From assembly GCA_001797335.1 (NCBI GenBank), contig MGPE01000016.1, positions 1 through 57,007 of the forward strand: a DNA stretch of 57,007 nucleotides. Direction: 5' to 3'. Source of the stretch: Deltaproteobacteria bacterium GWA2_38_16. GTDB taxonomy: Bacteria; Bdellovibrionota; JACOXK01; 2-02-FULL-40-11. Shown here piece after piece: positions 34,777-43,453 of this stretch (positions within the stretch are counted from its first letter, which is position 1; the number at the start of each line of letters is the position of its first letter). The notes under the pieces are model-generated. The model was not told the origin of the DNA, ran no database searches, and saw nothing but the letters and a program-made list of their open reading frames with translations. The position numbers and the translations under genes were made by a program.

Positions 34777-36333
34777 TTATGGAAGCACATTTCCATTGTA
34801 ATATTTTTTTCCAAAAACATTATCATAATCAATAATAACTGATCCTTGTTTTGGGATTGTTACATCAACAATATTATCCGAAACGAATAGTGTCTTAAAA
34901 TTTAACATATTATTATCTATATTAATAGCCGCTGATCGCACCAAAAATACAGGTTTTTTTTCACCTAGTGCTACTTGTACTAGTTCCTCAAGACTATTCC
35001 ACGGAAGGCATTGTTCTCCCCAGAATTTATCCAATAAATTTCTACCCTCATAAAAAGCAGACCAGTCGTATGAAATGTTCTTTGCAAAGCTATATTGATT
35101 AATAACAATACGATCAGCGCTTAACATTTCATCTTTGTTTTTTGAAAGATATTGATAAAGAGAATGATTGATACGGCGAGCAACGACTTGATTCCATGCC
35201 ACTCCTTGACAAACAACTAAAAAAAATAAAAAAATACTAGCCATAATTTTCACTTTGTGGGTTTGAATAATTTTAAATCTTAAAAAGAAAAGACAAATTA
35301 AGACAAGCCCTATAGATGATAAAGCTGTGTGTCTACCTAATACTTCTGTCCAAAAACTATTTACCATGAGAAAAACGATGAAAATAATAATAGAAAAATA
35401 AATTAATTTTAAATTTTCTGGAAAATCAGCTGTCTTTTTAAGCCATTTTATAAATCCATAAAACGCAACCATATCTAATGCCGAAATTATGAATAGCCAT
35501 TTTAATTCTATGGTAGGGAATCGATATAATCCGTATAAAATAGGTTGAATCATTTTATATCCCACATAATTACTGGGTATTTCAGTTATAATATTATGCC
35601 ATATAGTCCCTGTTTCTTGAGCACCTCTTGCAGTTTTGACTATTCCGTATGCATAAAACAGGTAATGGCCTAAAAATCGAAAAATAGCATAGCATAGAGC
35701 TGGAATCCAAAATAACAACGTAACAGCCATGCTCATCATCTTTTTCCTCCCATAAAGGAAAGCATAACACGTTAAAGCAATAGGAAGAAAAAAAGGTAAC
35801 TCATACCAAAAAATAGCCATTGTATAAGTAAATAAGGATAAAAATAAAAACCGCTTCTTCTCTATTTTTATGAAATAAATAAAGCTTATAACACTTACTA
35901 AAGCCAATGAATAATTCATAATTGTGGTGGTCACATCAAGACCGGAAAAAAGTTCTAGCTTATTTGGAAGAATTAAATGAAAAAGTGCTCCCAAAAAGGC
36001 TAAGGATACATTTGATAAAAGAGTAAGCATTAAAAAATATACCAAAAGAGAAAAAACACTGCTAATTAAAAACATTAGCATTGTTGACAATAACTGATTT
36101 TGGTTTACCAGCCGTTCCATTAAATCAAGATAAATCATACTCAAAGGACGATCTGGATTGTGTAAAATAACATTATAAATATCTCCTATGGGCATGCTAT
36201 AAATTTCTTTTAAATAATGATATTCATCAATAGTTGGAGAACTACGCTCGAAAGGAAGGAAATGTGCTAACAAATTTAGAAAAATTAAGGCGATATAGGG
36301 GAGTAACGATTTTTTTTTAATAAAATTTATCAC
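34777..36333 (-). CDS. multi-spanning membrane protein, GT39-like
   Basis: This 518-residue protein has around ten hydrophobic segments. After the first helix the loop reads FERSSPTIDEYHYLKEIY, with the acidic DE pair expected of GT-C enzymes, and HNPDRPLSMIYLDLMERL follows. A soluble part of about 130 residues ends the protein. It may transfer a sugar from a polyprenyl carrier on the outer face of the inner membrane. Family assignment rests on topology and the DE loop, so it is less certain than for the 20864 gene. It lies 7 bp after the GT4 gene upstream and 85 bp before the SPASM gene; that gap shows only a GAT-repeat and no clear site. Confidence 0.82.
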   Translation of the reverse strand: MINFIKKKSLLPYIALIFLNLLAHFLPFERSSPTIDEYHYLKEIYSMPIGDIYNVILHNPDRPLSMIYLDLMERLVNQNQLLSTMLMFLISSVFSLLVYFLMLTLLSNVSLAFLGALFHLILPNKLELFSGLDVTTTIMNYSLALVSVISFIYFIKIEKKRFLFLSLFTYTMAIFWYELPFFLPIALTCYAFLYGRKKMMSMAVTLLFWIPALCYAIFRFLGHYLFYAYGIVKTARGAQETGTIWHNIITEIPSNYVGYKMIQPILYGLYRFPTIELKWLFIISALDMVAFYGFIKWLKKTADFPENLKLIYFSIIIFIVFLMVNSFWTEVLGRHTALSSIGLVLICLFFLRFKIIQTHKVKIMASIFLFFLVVCQGVAWNQVVARRINHSLYQYLSKNKDEMLSADRIVINQYSFAKNISYDWSAFYEGRNLLDKFWGEQCLPWNSLEELVQVALGEKKPVFLVRSAAINIDNNMLNFKTLFVSDNIVDVTIPKQGSVIIDYDNVFGKKYYNGNVLP

Positions 36334-36340
36334 GATCTCT

Positions 36341-37489
36341 TTAAGATTGATATACTTTTAAAAAACAATCAATATTTTTTTCAGAAAAAAAGCGCTTTGT
36401 AAAAACATTTGCATTTTGTTTCATGATTTGAATTTTCTGTGGATTATTTTTAAGATCAACGATAGCTCGTGCAAAATTATGGGCCGTTGGTTCTACAAAA
36501 ATACCCGTTCCCTCTTGAAGAGCTTCTCGAATACCTTTTTTATCTGAAGCCAATACAGGAAGACCGCACGCCAACGCTTCCATATTCACCCTACCAAAGC
36601 CTTCCTCATACAAAGAGGGCATAATGAAAAGATCTGCCGACCAATAATATTTCCTAAGTTCTGAGTTTAATACAGGCCCCATAAATACCATATTGGGATA
36701 ATGTGCCATCTGTTGTCTAAGATATTCCTTTCTTGTCCCTTCGCCAATCACTACAAATAAAACATCTTGAGGAACTTGAAGGGCTATTTCCATCAAAAGA
36801 TCCACTCCCTTAATTTCTAAGAGCCTACCCACAAATAAAACTATAAATTTATTATTCCACTGAGAAAAAAGTTTCTCATGGTTATCTTTACGAGGATAAA
36901 AAACAGCTTGATCAATCCAATATCTAAAAACAGAAATTTTTTGAGATGGCACACCATACGTATGAATCAATTGTGGTCGCATCACTTCCGCAGGAATAAA
37001 AATATGATTAGCTCCATTTAAAATCCATTTTAAAACCCAATTATGATAACGAGATAAAATGGATTGATTATAAACCGTTTCAATATCAGCAATAAATTTT
37101 TTTCTAAAAACTAAAGCCAAAAATCGACCAATAAATGTTCCTGTTGCTCCCATTGCATGAATGGTTTCAATTTGAGGGAACCGAATTAAAAAATAAAATG
37201 AATATAAAAATAAATACGGAGTTAAATACAAAAACTGTAATAAAGGTTTGTTTTGTAGTTTATGGAACATGTCTTTTTTTCGTCCAAACCACCAAAGCCT
37301 ACGAACATACAAATTCCGAGAAACTTCTTTTGCCGGCGCCTTCAGAGATGAAGCCAACGGTTGATAGGTTAATACAAAAACATGAATACCTCGCTTAATA
37401 AGCGCTTTACAAAGATCATCCAGGTGAGTCTCGACTCCTCCTACATTAGGGCTAAAAAAAGGAGTTAAAATAAGAATTGCTTTCGACAT
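36341..37489 (-). CDS. GT4 family glycosyltransferase
   Basis: The ATG at 37489 is chosen because AGG lies about 6 bp upstream and the protein then starts MSKAILILTPFFSPNVGGVE, a standard GT4 N-terminus; a TTG at 37504 is the alternative. It has 382 residues with LFVGRLLEIKGVDLLMEIAL and MPSLYEEGFGRVNMEALACGLPVLASDKKGIREAL (EX7E donor site). It is the first gene of the minus-strand operon that runs through asnB copy 2. The divergent methyltransferase gene starts only 29 bp away, so their promoters must overlap. Confidence 0.93.
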   Translation of the reverse strand: MSKAILILTPFFSPNVGGVETHLDDLCKALIKRGIHVFVLTYQPLASSLKAPAKEVSRNLYVRRLWWFGRKKDMFHKLQNKPLLQFLYLTPYLFLYSFYFLIRFPQIETIHAMGATGTFIGRFLALVFRKKFIADIETVYNQSILSRYHNWVLKWILNGANHIFIPAEVMRPQLIHTYGVPSQKISVFRYWIDQAVFYPRKDNHEKLFSQWNNKFIVLFVGRLLEIKGVDLLMEIALQVPQDVLFVVIGEGTRKEYLRQQMAHYPNMVFMGPVLNSELRKYYWSADLFIMPSLYEEGFGRVNMEALACGLPVLASDKKGIREALQEGTGIFVEPTAHNFARAIVDLKNNPQKIQIMKQNANVFTKRFFSEKNIDCFLKVYQS

Positions 37490-37518
37490 AAGGCCTAGAT
37501 ACAAATATTTTCCATAGA

Positions 37519-38448
37519 ATGCAATGCCCTTTATGCAATGAAAAAACCCTATTAACGACGTGTACGAATACTACTTTTGGTCGTGATGGAAAGATTTATC
37601 AATGCCAAAATTGCAAATCTTGTATGGTTTTGCCTCTACCTTCCGATAAAACCCTCACTAACTATTATGAAAAGGAGTGGTCCAATGATCATCCTTCTAT
37701 TCCAACCTACTTAGTTCCTATTTTTCGAATAATTTCTTCTGCTCACATGAATATTAAGAATGATTTTCGGTGGCCATTTTTAAAGCCTTACTTATCTACC
37801 GACATTCGTATTCTAGAAATTGGCGCTGGAGAAGGCTCTCTTTCCCTTTATCTCAAAAAGAAAGGATTTCATATTTCGGTTGTTGAACCTTCTCAAACCT
37901 TTCAGAGACAACTCACTCAAAAAGGGATATCGGTCATCGGTTCCAATCTAGAGGATATCAACGTAAAAGAACCTTTTGATCTTTGTTTATCTTTCCATGT
38001 TTTAGAACATCTCAATAATCCACTGGTTATTCTTAAAAAAATCCGTTCGTTGTTGAAACCCAAAGGACTTTTTTTAGGAGAAGTTCCCAATGTTCCCCTT
38101 ACTCCCGACCATTTATCCGCAGCTGAAAAAGAGACCGTTTTTAATAATGTTCATTTATTTCATTATTCATGTTTAGGATTAGACCACCTCTTTAAAAAAG
38201 CAGCATTTTCTAAAGTCGATTGTATTGAAATTGGGTTTGGTACTTCATGGACAAGAACCCTTTTTCCTAAAGCAAATTTCAATTTCATTCACCCTTCTTT
38301 CAAAGTTTCCAGATGGATAAAATATCCGTCTTTGTTTCATGCTGTTGAAAGTACTTTTCGGAGAGGTTCTACCGTCGTTCAAAAAGGAAGGGGAGAATTG
38401 GGCTATCAAGAACCCAATGATTTTATATTTTTCTGGAGCTCAGCATGA
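37519..38448 (+). CDS. class I SAM-dependent methyltransferase with N-terminal zinc-ribbon-like motif
   Basis: The 309-residue protein opens with two paired cysteines (CPLCNEK and CQNCKSC), a zinc-ribbon-like module common in sugar C- and O-methyltransferases. It then has the SAM-binding motif ILEIGAGEGSLSLYLKKKG, VVEPS after strand 2, and DLCLSFHVLEHLNNPLVILKKIRSLLKPKG. The HVLEHL region fits the Methyltransf-11/23 type. It would act in the cytoplasm, presumably on a sugar nucleotide or lipid-linked sugar. It overlaps the downstream radical SAM gene by 4 bp (ATGA), so the two are probably in the same pathway. Confidence 0.92.
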   Translation: MQCPLCNEKTLLTTCTNTTFGRDGKIYQCQNCKSCMVLPLPSDKTLTNYYEKEWSNDHPSIPTYLVPIFRIISSAHMNIKNDFRWPFLKPYLSTDIRILEIGAGEGSLSLYLKKKGFHISVVEPSQTFQRQLTQKGISVIGSNLEDINVKEPFDLCLSFHVLEHLNNPLVILKKIRSLLKPKGLFLGEVPNVPLTPDHLSAAEKETVFNNVHLFHYSCLGLDHLFKKAAFSKVDCIEIGFGTSWTRTLFPKANFNFIHPSFKVSRWIKYPSLFHAVESTFRRGSTVVQKGRGELGYQEPNDFIFFWSSA

Positions 38449-39962
38449 ATAAAATTCTCCTTTATAATCCCAATCCGAATCCTCATTTAAAGGCAATCGA
38501 TTTACCTCTTTCTCTTTTATGTATTTCTCGTTTTATCGATCAAGAAAATTATGACATTCAAATAGTCAGTGAAAATCTTTATAATAACCCCTTTGACGTC
38601 ATTAGAGAAAATGCTAAAAAAAGTATTGTTTTTGGTGTTTCTTCTATGACCGGTCATCAAATTTATGATGGCCTTAAAGCAACTAAAATTGCAAAAGAAG
38701 CCAACCCCAATATAAAAGTCATCTGGGGAGGATGGCATCCTTCTATATATCCTACGCAAACCCTAGAAAACCCTTATATTGATATAGTCGTCAAAGGCCA
38801 AGGAGAAAGAGCCTTATACGACATTATTAAAAGGATAGAAAAAAAAGAAGAAAATTTTGATGGAATCAACGGGGTTTATTGGAAAGAAAACGGACAAATT
38901 CAACCTAATGCGGATAGACCTCTTGAAGATATAAACACCATGCCTCCTATCCCCTATCATTTAGTAAACACGGAAAAATGCCTCATTGAAACAGAATTTG
39001 GAAACAGGACAATCAATTATGTTTCTAGCTATGGCTGCCCTTATAGATGTGGATTTTGCTGTGAAATAACCGTCAACAAAAGAAGATGGACTGGATTAGA
39101 TGCCAAAAAAGTTGTCGATGATTTAGAGAAACTTGAAAAGGTTTTTAAAGTTAATGGTATTTCAATGTATGATAGTAATTTTTTTATTGATAGACAAAGA
39201 GCTAAAGAAATTTTTCGAGAAATGCTTAATAGAAAACTCTCTCTTCGCCTGGGCAATATGGATGGCCGAACCAAACAACTCGTAGAATCAGATGACGAAC
39301 TTTGGGAGCTGATGAGAGAAACCAAGTGTTATAGCATATTAACAGGAGCAGAGTCAGGAAACCAAGAAGCCCTCGATATTATAAAAAAAGATATTACCGT
39401 TGAAGATAATATTAAATTTGCAAAAAAATGTCATGATTATGGCATAAAAGTAGTTTTTTCAACCCTGGTTGGATTACCCATAGCGAATTCTAATTTTAAA
39501 CACATTGCAAAAAAAACAGATGAACAAATAACATCTACCATTAACATGTTCGATCAACTTCTTTCTTTTGATACCCGCCATCGAGGTCTTATGTTTTTGT
39601 ATTGCCCTTATCCAGGCACCCCCTTATATGAAGAATCGCTTAAACTTGGATTTCAAGAACCTAAAAGTCTAGAACAATGGGGGGCATTTACTCTTTATGC
39701 TAAGCACACACCTTGGATAACTAAAAAACAAGAGTTTTTGGTTCCTATGATTTCAAGTTATTTGTTTATGTTTTTAGATTCTGACACCTTGATTTGGATT
39801 AAAGAAAGAATCAAAAATAGACCCTTAAAGAAAAAATTATTCGTGAGTGCTTTTAAATTATTAAGAATAATTGCAAAATTAAGATGGAAATATAAATTCT
39901 TTTATTTTCCAATTGATTATAAACTTTTTTTATTTGCTAAAAGCAAAAATAAATCCATTTAA
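38445..39962 (+). CDS. B12-binding radical SAM protein
   Basis: The 505-residue protein begins MNKILLYNPNPNPH, has a cobalamin-binding-like domain with VIWGGWHPSIYPTQTLENPYIDIVVKGQGE in overlapping parts, and the cluster motif SSYGCPYRCGFCCE (C198, C202, C205), then LTGAESGNQEALDIIKKD. Its C-terminal ending matches the style of the 18311 product, and both carry the GGxHPxxYP loop and CxxxCxxCC site, so they are probable paralogues. It is translationally coupled to the methyltransferase upstream. A modification of the same substrate by both enzymes is a reasonable inference. The 49-bp gap that follows holds an inverted repeat. Confidence 0.94.
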   Translation: MNKILLYNPNPNPHLKAIDLPLSLLCISRFIDQENYDIQIVSENLYNNPFDVIRENAKKSIVFGVSSMTGHQIYDGLKATKIAKEANPNIKVIWGGWHPSIYPTQTLENPYIDIVVKGQGERALYDIIKRIEKKEENFDGINGVYWKENGQIQPNADRPLEDINTMPPIPYHLVNTEKCLIETEFGNRTINYVSSYGCPYRCGFCCEITVNKRRWTGLDAKKVVDDLEKLEKVFKVNGISMYDSNFFIDRQRAKEIFREMLNRKLSLRLGNMDGRTKQLVESDDELWELMRETKCYSILTGAESGNQEALDIIKKDITVEDNIKFAKKCHDYGIKVVFSTLVGLPIANSNFKHIAKKTDEQITSTINMFDQLLSFDTRHRGLMFLYCPYPGTPLYEESLKLGFQEPKSLEQWGAFTLYAKHTPWITKKQEFLVPMISSYLFMFLDSDTLIWIKERIKNRPLKKKLFVSAFKLLRIIAKLRWKYKFFYFPIDYKLFLFAKSKNKSI

Positions 39963-39970
39963 TAATATTT

Positions 39971-39995
39971 TTTATTTACTTCTTCTGTAAATAAA
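39971..39995. promoter_or_regulatory. inverted repeat overlapping a promoter (possible operator)
   Basis: TTTATTTAC (39971-39979) and GTAAATAAA (39987-39995) are perfect 9-bp arms around a 7-bp centre. The left arm holds most of the -35-like TTTACT (39975-39980), and the right arm ends 1 bp before GATAAT. No T-tract follows on either strand, so an operator is more likely than a terminator. Confidence 0.45.
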
Positions 39996-40002
39996 TGATA
40001 AT
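39975..40002 (+). promoter_or_regulatory. candidate promoter of the DUF3108 gene
   Basis: TTTACT (39975-39980, 4 of 6), a 16-bp spacer and GATAAT (39997-40002, 5 of 6) end 9 bp before the ATG at 40012. No ribosome site is seen before that ATG. If the second ATG at 40021 is used, a short leader would remain. Confidence 0.45.
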
Positions 40003-40011
40003 GTTTCAAAG

Positions 40012-40743
40012 ATGTTTACTATGATTCAAAAAATAGTGAGTTTTATTGTCTGTCTTTACTCTTTAAGTATAGCTATAGAAGGCATAGCGTCTCCAGCACA
40101 AACAAAGGAAACCTTAACATACAAAATATCTTATTTTTATTTAATTCCCTTTGGGACGGCTTCTTTAACCATTGAAGAACAAACCACAAAACCAGAGGAT
40201 GTTAATGTTAAATATAATTTAACGGTTCTACCCTCTCGTTTTATTCATTTTTTTTCACATTTAAAAGCATCTCTTTCTGCAGAAAAAAAGAAGGATATTG
40301 TTTTATACCAAGAAGATATTGAAAGCCAAATGAGCCGCCCCGAACACAATACCATTATTTATAATCATAAAGAAAATATAATGGAATTTCCTCGTGGACA
40401 ATTTCAGGGACTTAGAAAAAAAGTAAATCCAGATACCCTAGATCCCTTTTCACTTTTCCCAATCTTAAGAAATTCTCCTTTTAAAAAAGGAGATACTCTG
40501 CGTCTTGTTTTAAATTCTCATCAAAGTAATTATATTTTAAAGGGTGTTGTTCAAGATGAAACAGAAAAAACATGGAAAATTCATTTCACGATGCAGCGAG
40601 AAGATAAACAAGATAAAAAACCAAAATTAACACTCGATATCTGGATCAAAAAACCTCTCCATGGAGAAAAAGCAACCCCTACTCTTTTTAAAGCAAAAAC
40701 ATTAATAGGTCCTTTCACCATAAAACTCGTCTCAGCATCATAA
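40012..40743 (+). CDS. DUF3108 domain protein, exported
   Basis: The 243-residue protein has a signal peptide (hydrophobic segment IVSFIVCLYSLSIAIEGIASPA, cleavage probably after IAS) and the DUF3108 pattern: ETLTYKISYFYLIPFGTASLTIEE, then FLKA-type FFSHLKASLSAE and a C-terminal KPLHGEKATPTLFKAKTLIGP. DUF3108 proteins are periplasmic or outer-membrane-facing beta-rich proteins of unsettled role in Gram-negatives, often near envelope genes. The start may be Met4 (40021). Its 3' end overlaps the convergent flippase gene by 29 bp. Confidence 0.88.
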   Translation: MFTMIQKIVSFIVCLYSLSIAIEGIASPAQTKETLTYKISYFYLIPFGTASLTIEEQTTKPEDVNVKYNLTVLPSRFIHFFSHLKASLSAEKKKDIVLYQEDIESQMSRPEHNTIIYNHKENIMEFPRGQFQGLRKKVNPDTLDPFSLFPILRNSPFKKGDTLRLVLNSHQSNYILKGVVQDETEKTWKIHFTMQREDKQDKKPKLTLDIWIKKPLHGEKATPTLFKAKTLIGPFTIKLVSAS

Positions 40744-41962
40744 AAAGGCTAAAGACAGAAACCATCACCAATCCAATTAATATCCATAAAATCTGAAAAG
40801 GTGTATCGTGAAAACAATACATCAAACTTACTTCTAAAATAACCATTCCTATTAATATTTTTAAAAATTTAAATTGAGACAGTGCAATAGAATAATTTAC
40901 CAGAATATACAGCAAAGCCATAAAAAACATGGCGATGGCATAAAGTCTTAAATAAGGAATAGCAGCCAGTGCTTCTTTTTTTCCAAAAAATTCTAAAATA
41001 AATTCCGGAAAAAACATAAACAATGATAATGCCCCTCCCGAAATACAGGCAGAAAAACCCAATGCCTTTAATAACAAAGTCTTAGACGGTTTATTTAAAA
41101 CAGCATTTTGGGCTACTTGAGGAAACATGACCATAATAACCGATAAGGAAAGATAAAATACAGTTTTGCCTAAGATCGCAGCTGTTGCATAAAGCCCTGT
41201 TTCGTGACTTTGGGTTCCGGATCCCCAAAAGTGTTGTACTAAAATAAGATCAATAGACAAAATAATAGAAAGCAAAGAATAAGAAATTAAACTGGGGATA
41301 ATATACCGAAAGTTTTTTTTAAAATGATGTTCTCTGCCAAAAGGCCACACCCACCATTTCTCCGTCGTATAAATAATAATTAAAAGAACCATGAGAGAAG
41401 AAATTAACATCATGCTTATAATATTAGCCATGTTATATTCCGAAAATCGAAGAGATACCCCCCCTAACCACTTTAAAAAACCAACCAAAAAGAGACAAAT
41501 CCCCACTCCTAAAAACTGTTGAAACCCTTGTAGAAATCCAAAACCCAAATATAAAAATAACCCCACAACCACTAAACATCCAATAAGCAGAAAGATAAAA
41601 GGCGAGGATATATGAAAAAAATGAGAAAGATGATGTTGAAAGAAAAAAACAAGTGCTAAAAATACGATAGAAACAAAAAATAGATCTTTTATCCATACTG
41701 AAAAAAAATATTTTAATTCTGCCCATTGGGCTTTTGCTTTATATTCAGAAACATATTTTGAAATAATCATCTGTAAGGTCGTAATAGGAATAGTTAAAAT
41801 AGAATAAAAAGATAAAAGAGAATTTAAAAGCCCGTAATCTGCCTTTGTTAAGGTATGTGACATTAAATACTGATAGAGAAAATTAAAAAAAGAGCCTCCC
41901 GTAGAAAGAAAAAAAATAAGGATACTTTGTCTAAAGAATTTGTCCTGATAAATTTTTTTCAT
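40715..41962 (-). CDS. Wzx-like oligosaccharide flippase
   Basis: This 415-residue protein has about twelve hydrophobic helices and the polysaccharide-transport start FFRQSILIFFLSTGGSFFNFLYQYLMSHTLTKADYGLLNSLLSF in pieces (the TKADYGLLN stretch is the family's AEFGxYs-like signature). It belongs to the MATE/Wzx superfamily, whose members flip undecaprenyl-linked oligosaccharides to the periplasm. It is the only flippase in the window and so the probable exporter for the glycan made by the surrounding genes. It touches the upstream radical SAM gene at one base. Confidence 0.9.
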   Translation of the reverse strand: MKKIYQDKFFRQSILIFFLSTGGSFFNFLYQYLMSHTLTKADYGLLNSLLSFYSILTIPITTLQMIISKYVSEYKAKAQWAELKYFFSVWIKDLFFVSIVFLALVFFFQHHLSHFFHISSPFIFLLIGCLVVVGLFLYLGFGFLQGFQQFLGVGICLFLVGFLKWLGGVSLRFSEYNMANIISMMLISSLMVLLIIIYTTEKWWVWPFGREHHFKKNFRYIIPSLISYSLLSIILSIDLILVQHFWGSGTQSHETGLYATAAILGKTVFYLSLSVIMVMFPQVAQNAVLNKPSKTLLLKALGFSACISGGALSLFMFFPEFILEFFGKKEALAAIPYLRLYAIAMFFMALLYILVNYSIALSQFKFLKILIGMVILEVSLMYCFHDTPFQILWILIGLVMVSVFSLFMMLRRVLW

Positions 41963-43422
41963 TACTGGTTGGGGGTAAAATCGAGCAGATGTCCTACCAC
42001 TTGTTTTGCAGCACGATAATAAAATTTCACATCATCAATCTTACGAATTTTGCTCATTTTTCGAAACATATAGGCAGGAGTAAAACAAGATTTATACAAA
42101 TCTTGAGAGAGTTTTCTCACATCCTCTGATGTTAGTGGCCCCTTTAACACTTGTTTTCTCATGTCATAATCATCCCAATCAGTAGTCAAAAGCCAATCGT
42201 TTTCTTGCGCTTGCCGAAAGAGTTCTGTCCCCGGATAAGGGATGACAATAGTTGCTTGAAGCGTATCAATCCACCCTTTTTGAAATAAATCCTTAGTCAG
42301 ACGAATCGTCTCCAAGGCATCATGTTTTGTTTCCCAAGGATATCCCACCATACACGTCACATGAGGCTCTAATCCCGCTTTTTTAGCCATCCGCATTGTT
42401 TCAATAATATCTTGAACACTGTTTCCTTTATTCAACCTCTCTAGCGTTTTATCATTGGCAGATTCAATGCCATACAGAATAAATCTAAAATTGGCTCGCC
42501 CCATTAAATTATATTGCTCTTGGGTTAATGCTCCCGGTTTCATATTGCATCCCATCACTACTTTTTGATGAAGTCCTCGTTTCATAAGCCCTTCGCAAAA
42601 TTCCTGTAAAAATTTCCCTCCGGGAAAAGTACCGGTATCATCAAAAATTTCTCGAACACCATAGCGATGTACCAGTTCGTCGATTTCATTTAAAAGATGC
42701 TCAGCAGATCCCATTTGAAATTTTGGAAAAATCCCTGTCCAAGAACAAAAGGTGCATCCTCCGTCTTTTCTCCACCAACAATCCCGCCCAATCATGGTAT
42801 AGGTACCGGGCAAATATTTATAATTTCCATTATGAAGAGAGTATTGTTTCCAGTGGGTTAAGTCTCGATCAATTTTTGGGAAATCATGAAAAACTCCTTC
42901 TTGTTGAAATTCACCTGAATGTTGAATCTTATTTCCCTCTCGATAATAAATTCCACCACACATTTTTTCTTTTTTAGAAATATGATTGACCAAAGAGAGA
43001 AGCGATAAATCGAAATTGCCTCCGGTCATCACATAATCAACCGGGGATTTTTCTAAAGATTCTTCTGGAAACGCCGTAACATGATCCCCCATGAGTACAA
43101 CCGTAATATCGGGACGAAAATTTTTCATGTCATAAATAATCGACCAATATTTTTTGATCGTGGGCGTTTTGGATTCAATAGCAATAAGCTGAATATCTGA
43201 TTTTTTATACCATTCTAGCCACTCTCCATAAGACTTTTGCTCTGCAATGGCGTCATCCCACACCACTTCATACCCCTTATTTTTTAAAAGGGTGGCTGCA
43301 TAAGCGGGAATCATGGGATAAATATAGGTAGGGGAATTAAACCATTGAAATTGCCTATTTTGGCTTAAAAGCGGAGTCCCTTTAGAAGATTCTAAGGGTG
43401 GATAACTTATCGCAATTTTCAT
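41962..43422 (-). CDS. B12-binding radical SAM protein with unusual CX7CX2C cluster motif
   Basis: The 486-residue protein starts MKIAISYPPLESSKGTPLLS and has a cobalamin-binding-like domain (about 35-145; VVLMGDHVTAFPEESL in place of GGPH). In the cluster site, the usual CX3CX2C is replaced by C215, C223 and C226 (GRDCWWRKDGGCTFCSW), that is CX7CX2C. The rest of the core is normal (DDTGTFPGGKFLQEFCEG, LYGIESANDKTLERLNKG, VGYPWETKHDALETI). It is coupled to the flippase gene by a one-base overlap. The substrate is unknown. A short hairpin sits immediately before its ATG. Confidence 0.93.
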   Translation of the reverse strand: MKIAISYPPLESSKGTPLLSQNRQFQWFNSPTYIYPMIPAYAATLLKNKGYEVVWDDAIAEQKSYGEWLEWYKKSDIQLIAIESKTPTIKKYWSIIYDMKNFRPDITVVLMGDHVTAFPEESLEKSPVDYVMTGGNFDLSLLSLVNHISKKEKMCGGIYYREGNKIQHSGEFQQEGVFHDFPKIDRDLTHWKQYSLHNGNYKYLPGTYTMIGRDCWWRKDGGCTFCSWTGIFPKFQMGSAEHLLNEIDELVHRYGVREIFDDTGTFPGGKFLQEFCEGLMKRGLHQKVVMGCNMKPGALTQEQYNLMGRANFRFILYGIESANDKTLERLNKGNSVQDIIETMRMAKKAGLEPHVTCMVGYPWETKHDALETIRLTKDLFQKGWIDTLQATIVIPYPGTELFRQAQENDWLLTTDWDDYDMRKQVLKGPLTSEDVRKLSQDLYKSCFTPAYMFRKMSKIRKIDDVKFYYRAAKQVVGHLLDFTPNQ

Positions 43423-43425
43423 AAC

Positions 43426-43443
43426 GGCATGCTAGCGCATGCC
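43426..43443. repeat. perfect 7-bp hairpin before a radical SAM start codon
   Basis: GGCATGC (43426-43432) and GCATGCC (43437-43443) surround the 4-base loop TAGC, 3 bp before the minus-strand ATG at 43422 and 10 bp past the stop of the gene upstream. No T-run follows on either strand, so it is not a standard terminator. It could limit ribosome access in the mRNA. Confidence 0.55.
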
Positions 43444-43453
43444 AGAAACTTTT

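Noticed and set aside
40012-41962. A prophage or integrative element explaining the mixed strands
   Set aside because: There is no integrase, transposase, phage structural gene, tRNA or attachment-site pair in the window.
18311-43422. A peptide-modification (RiPP) cluster centred on the SPASM protein and radical SAM genes
   Set aside because: No short precursor gene, leader peptide, protease or RiPP recognition element was seen nearby, and the neighbours are glycan genes.
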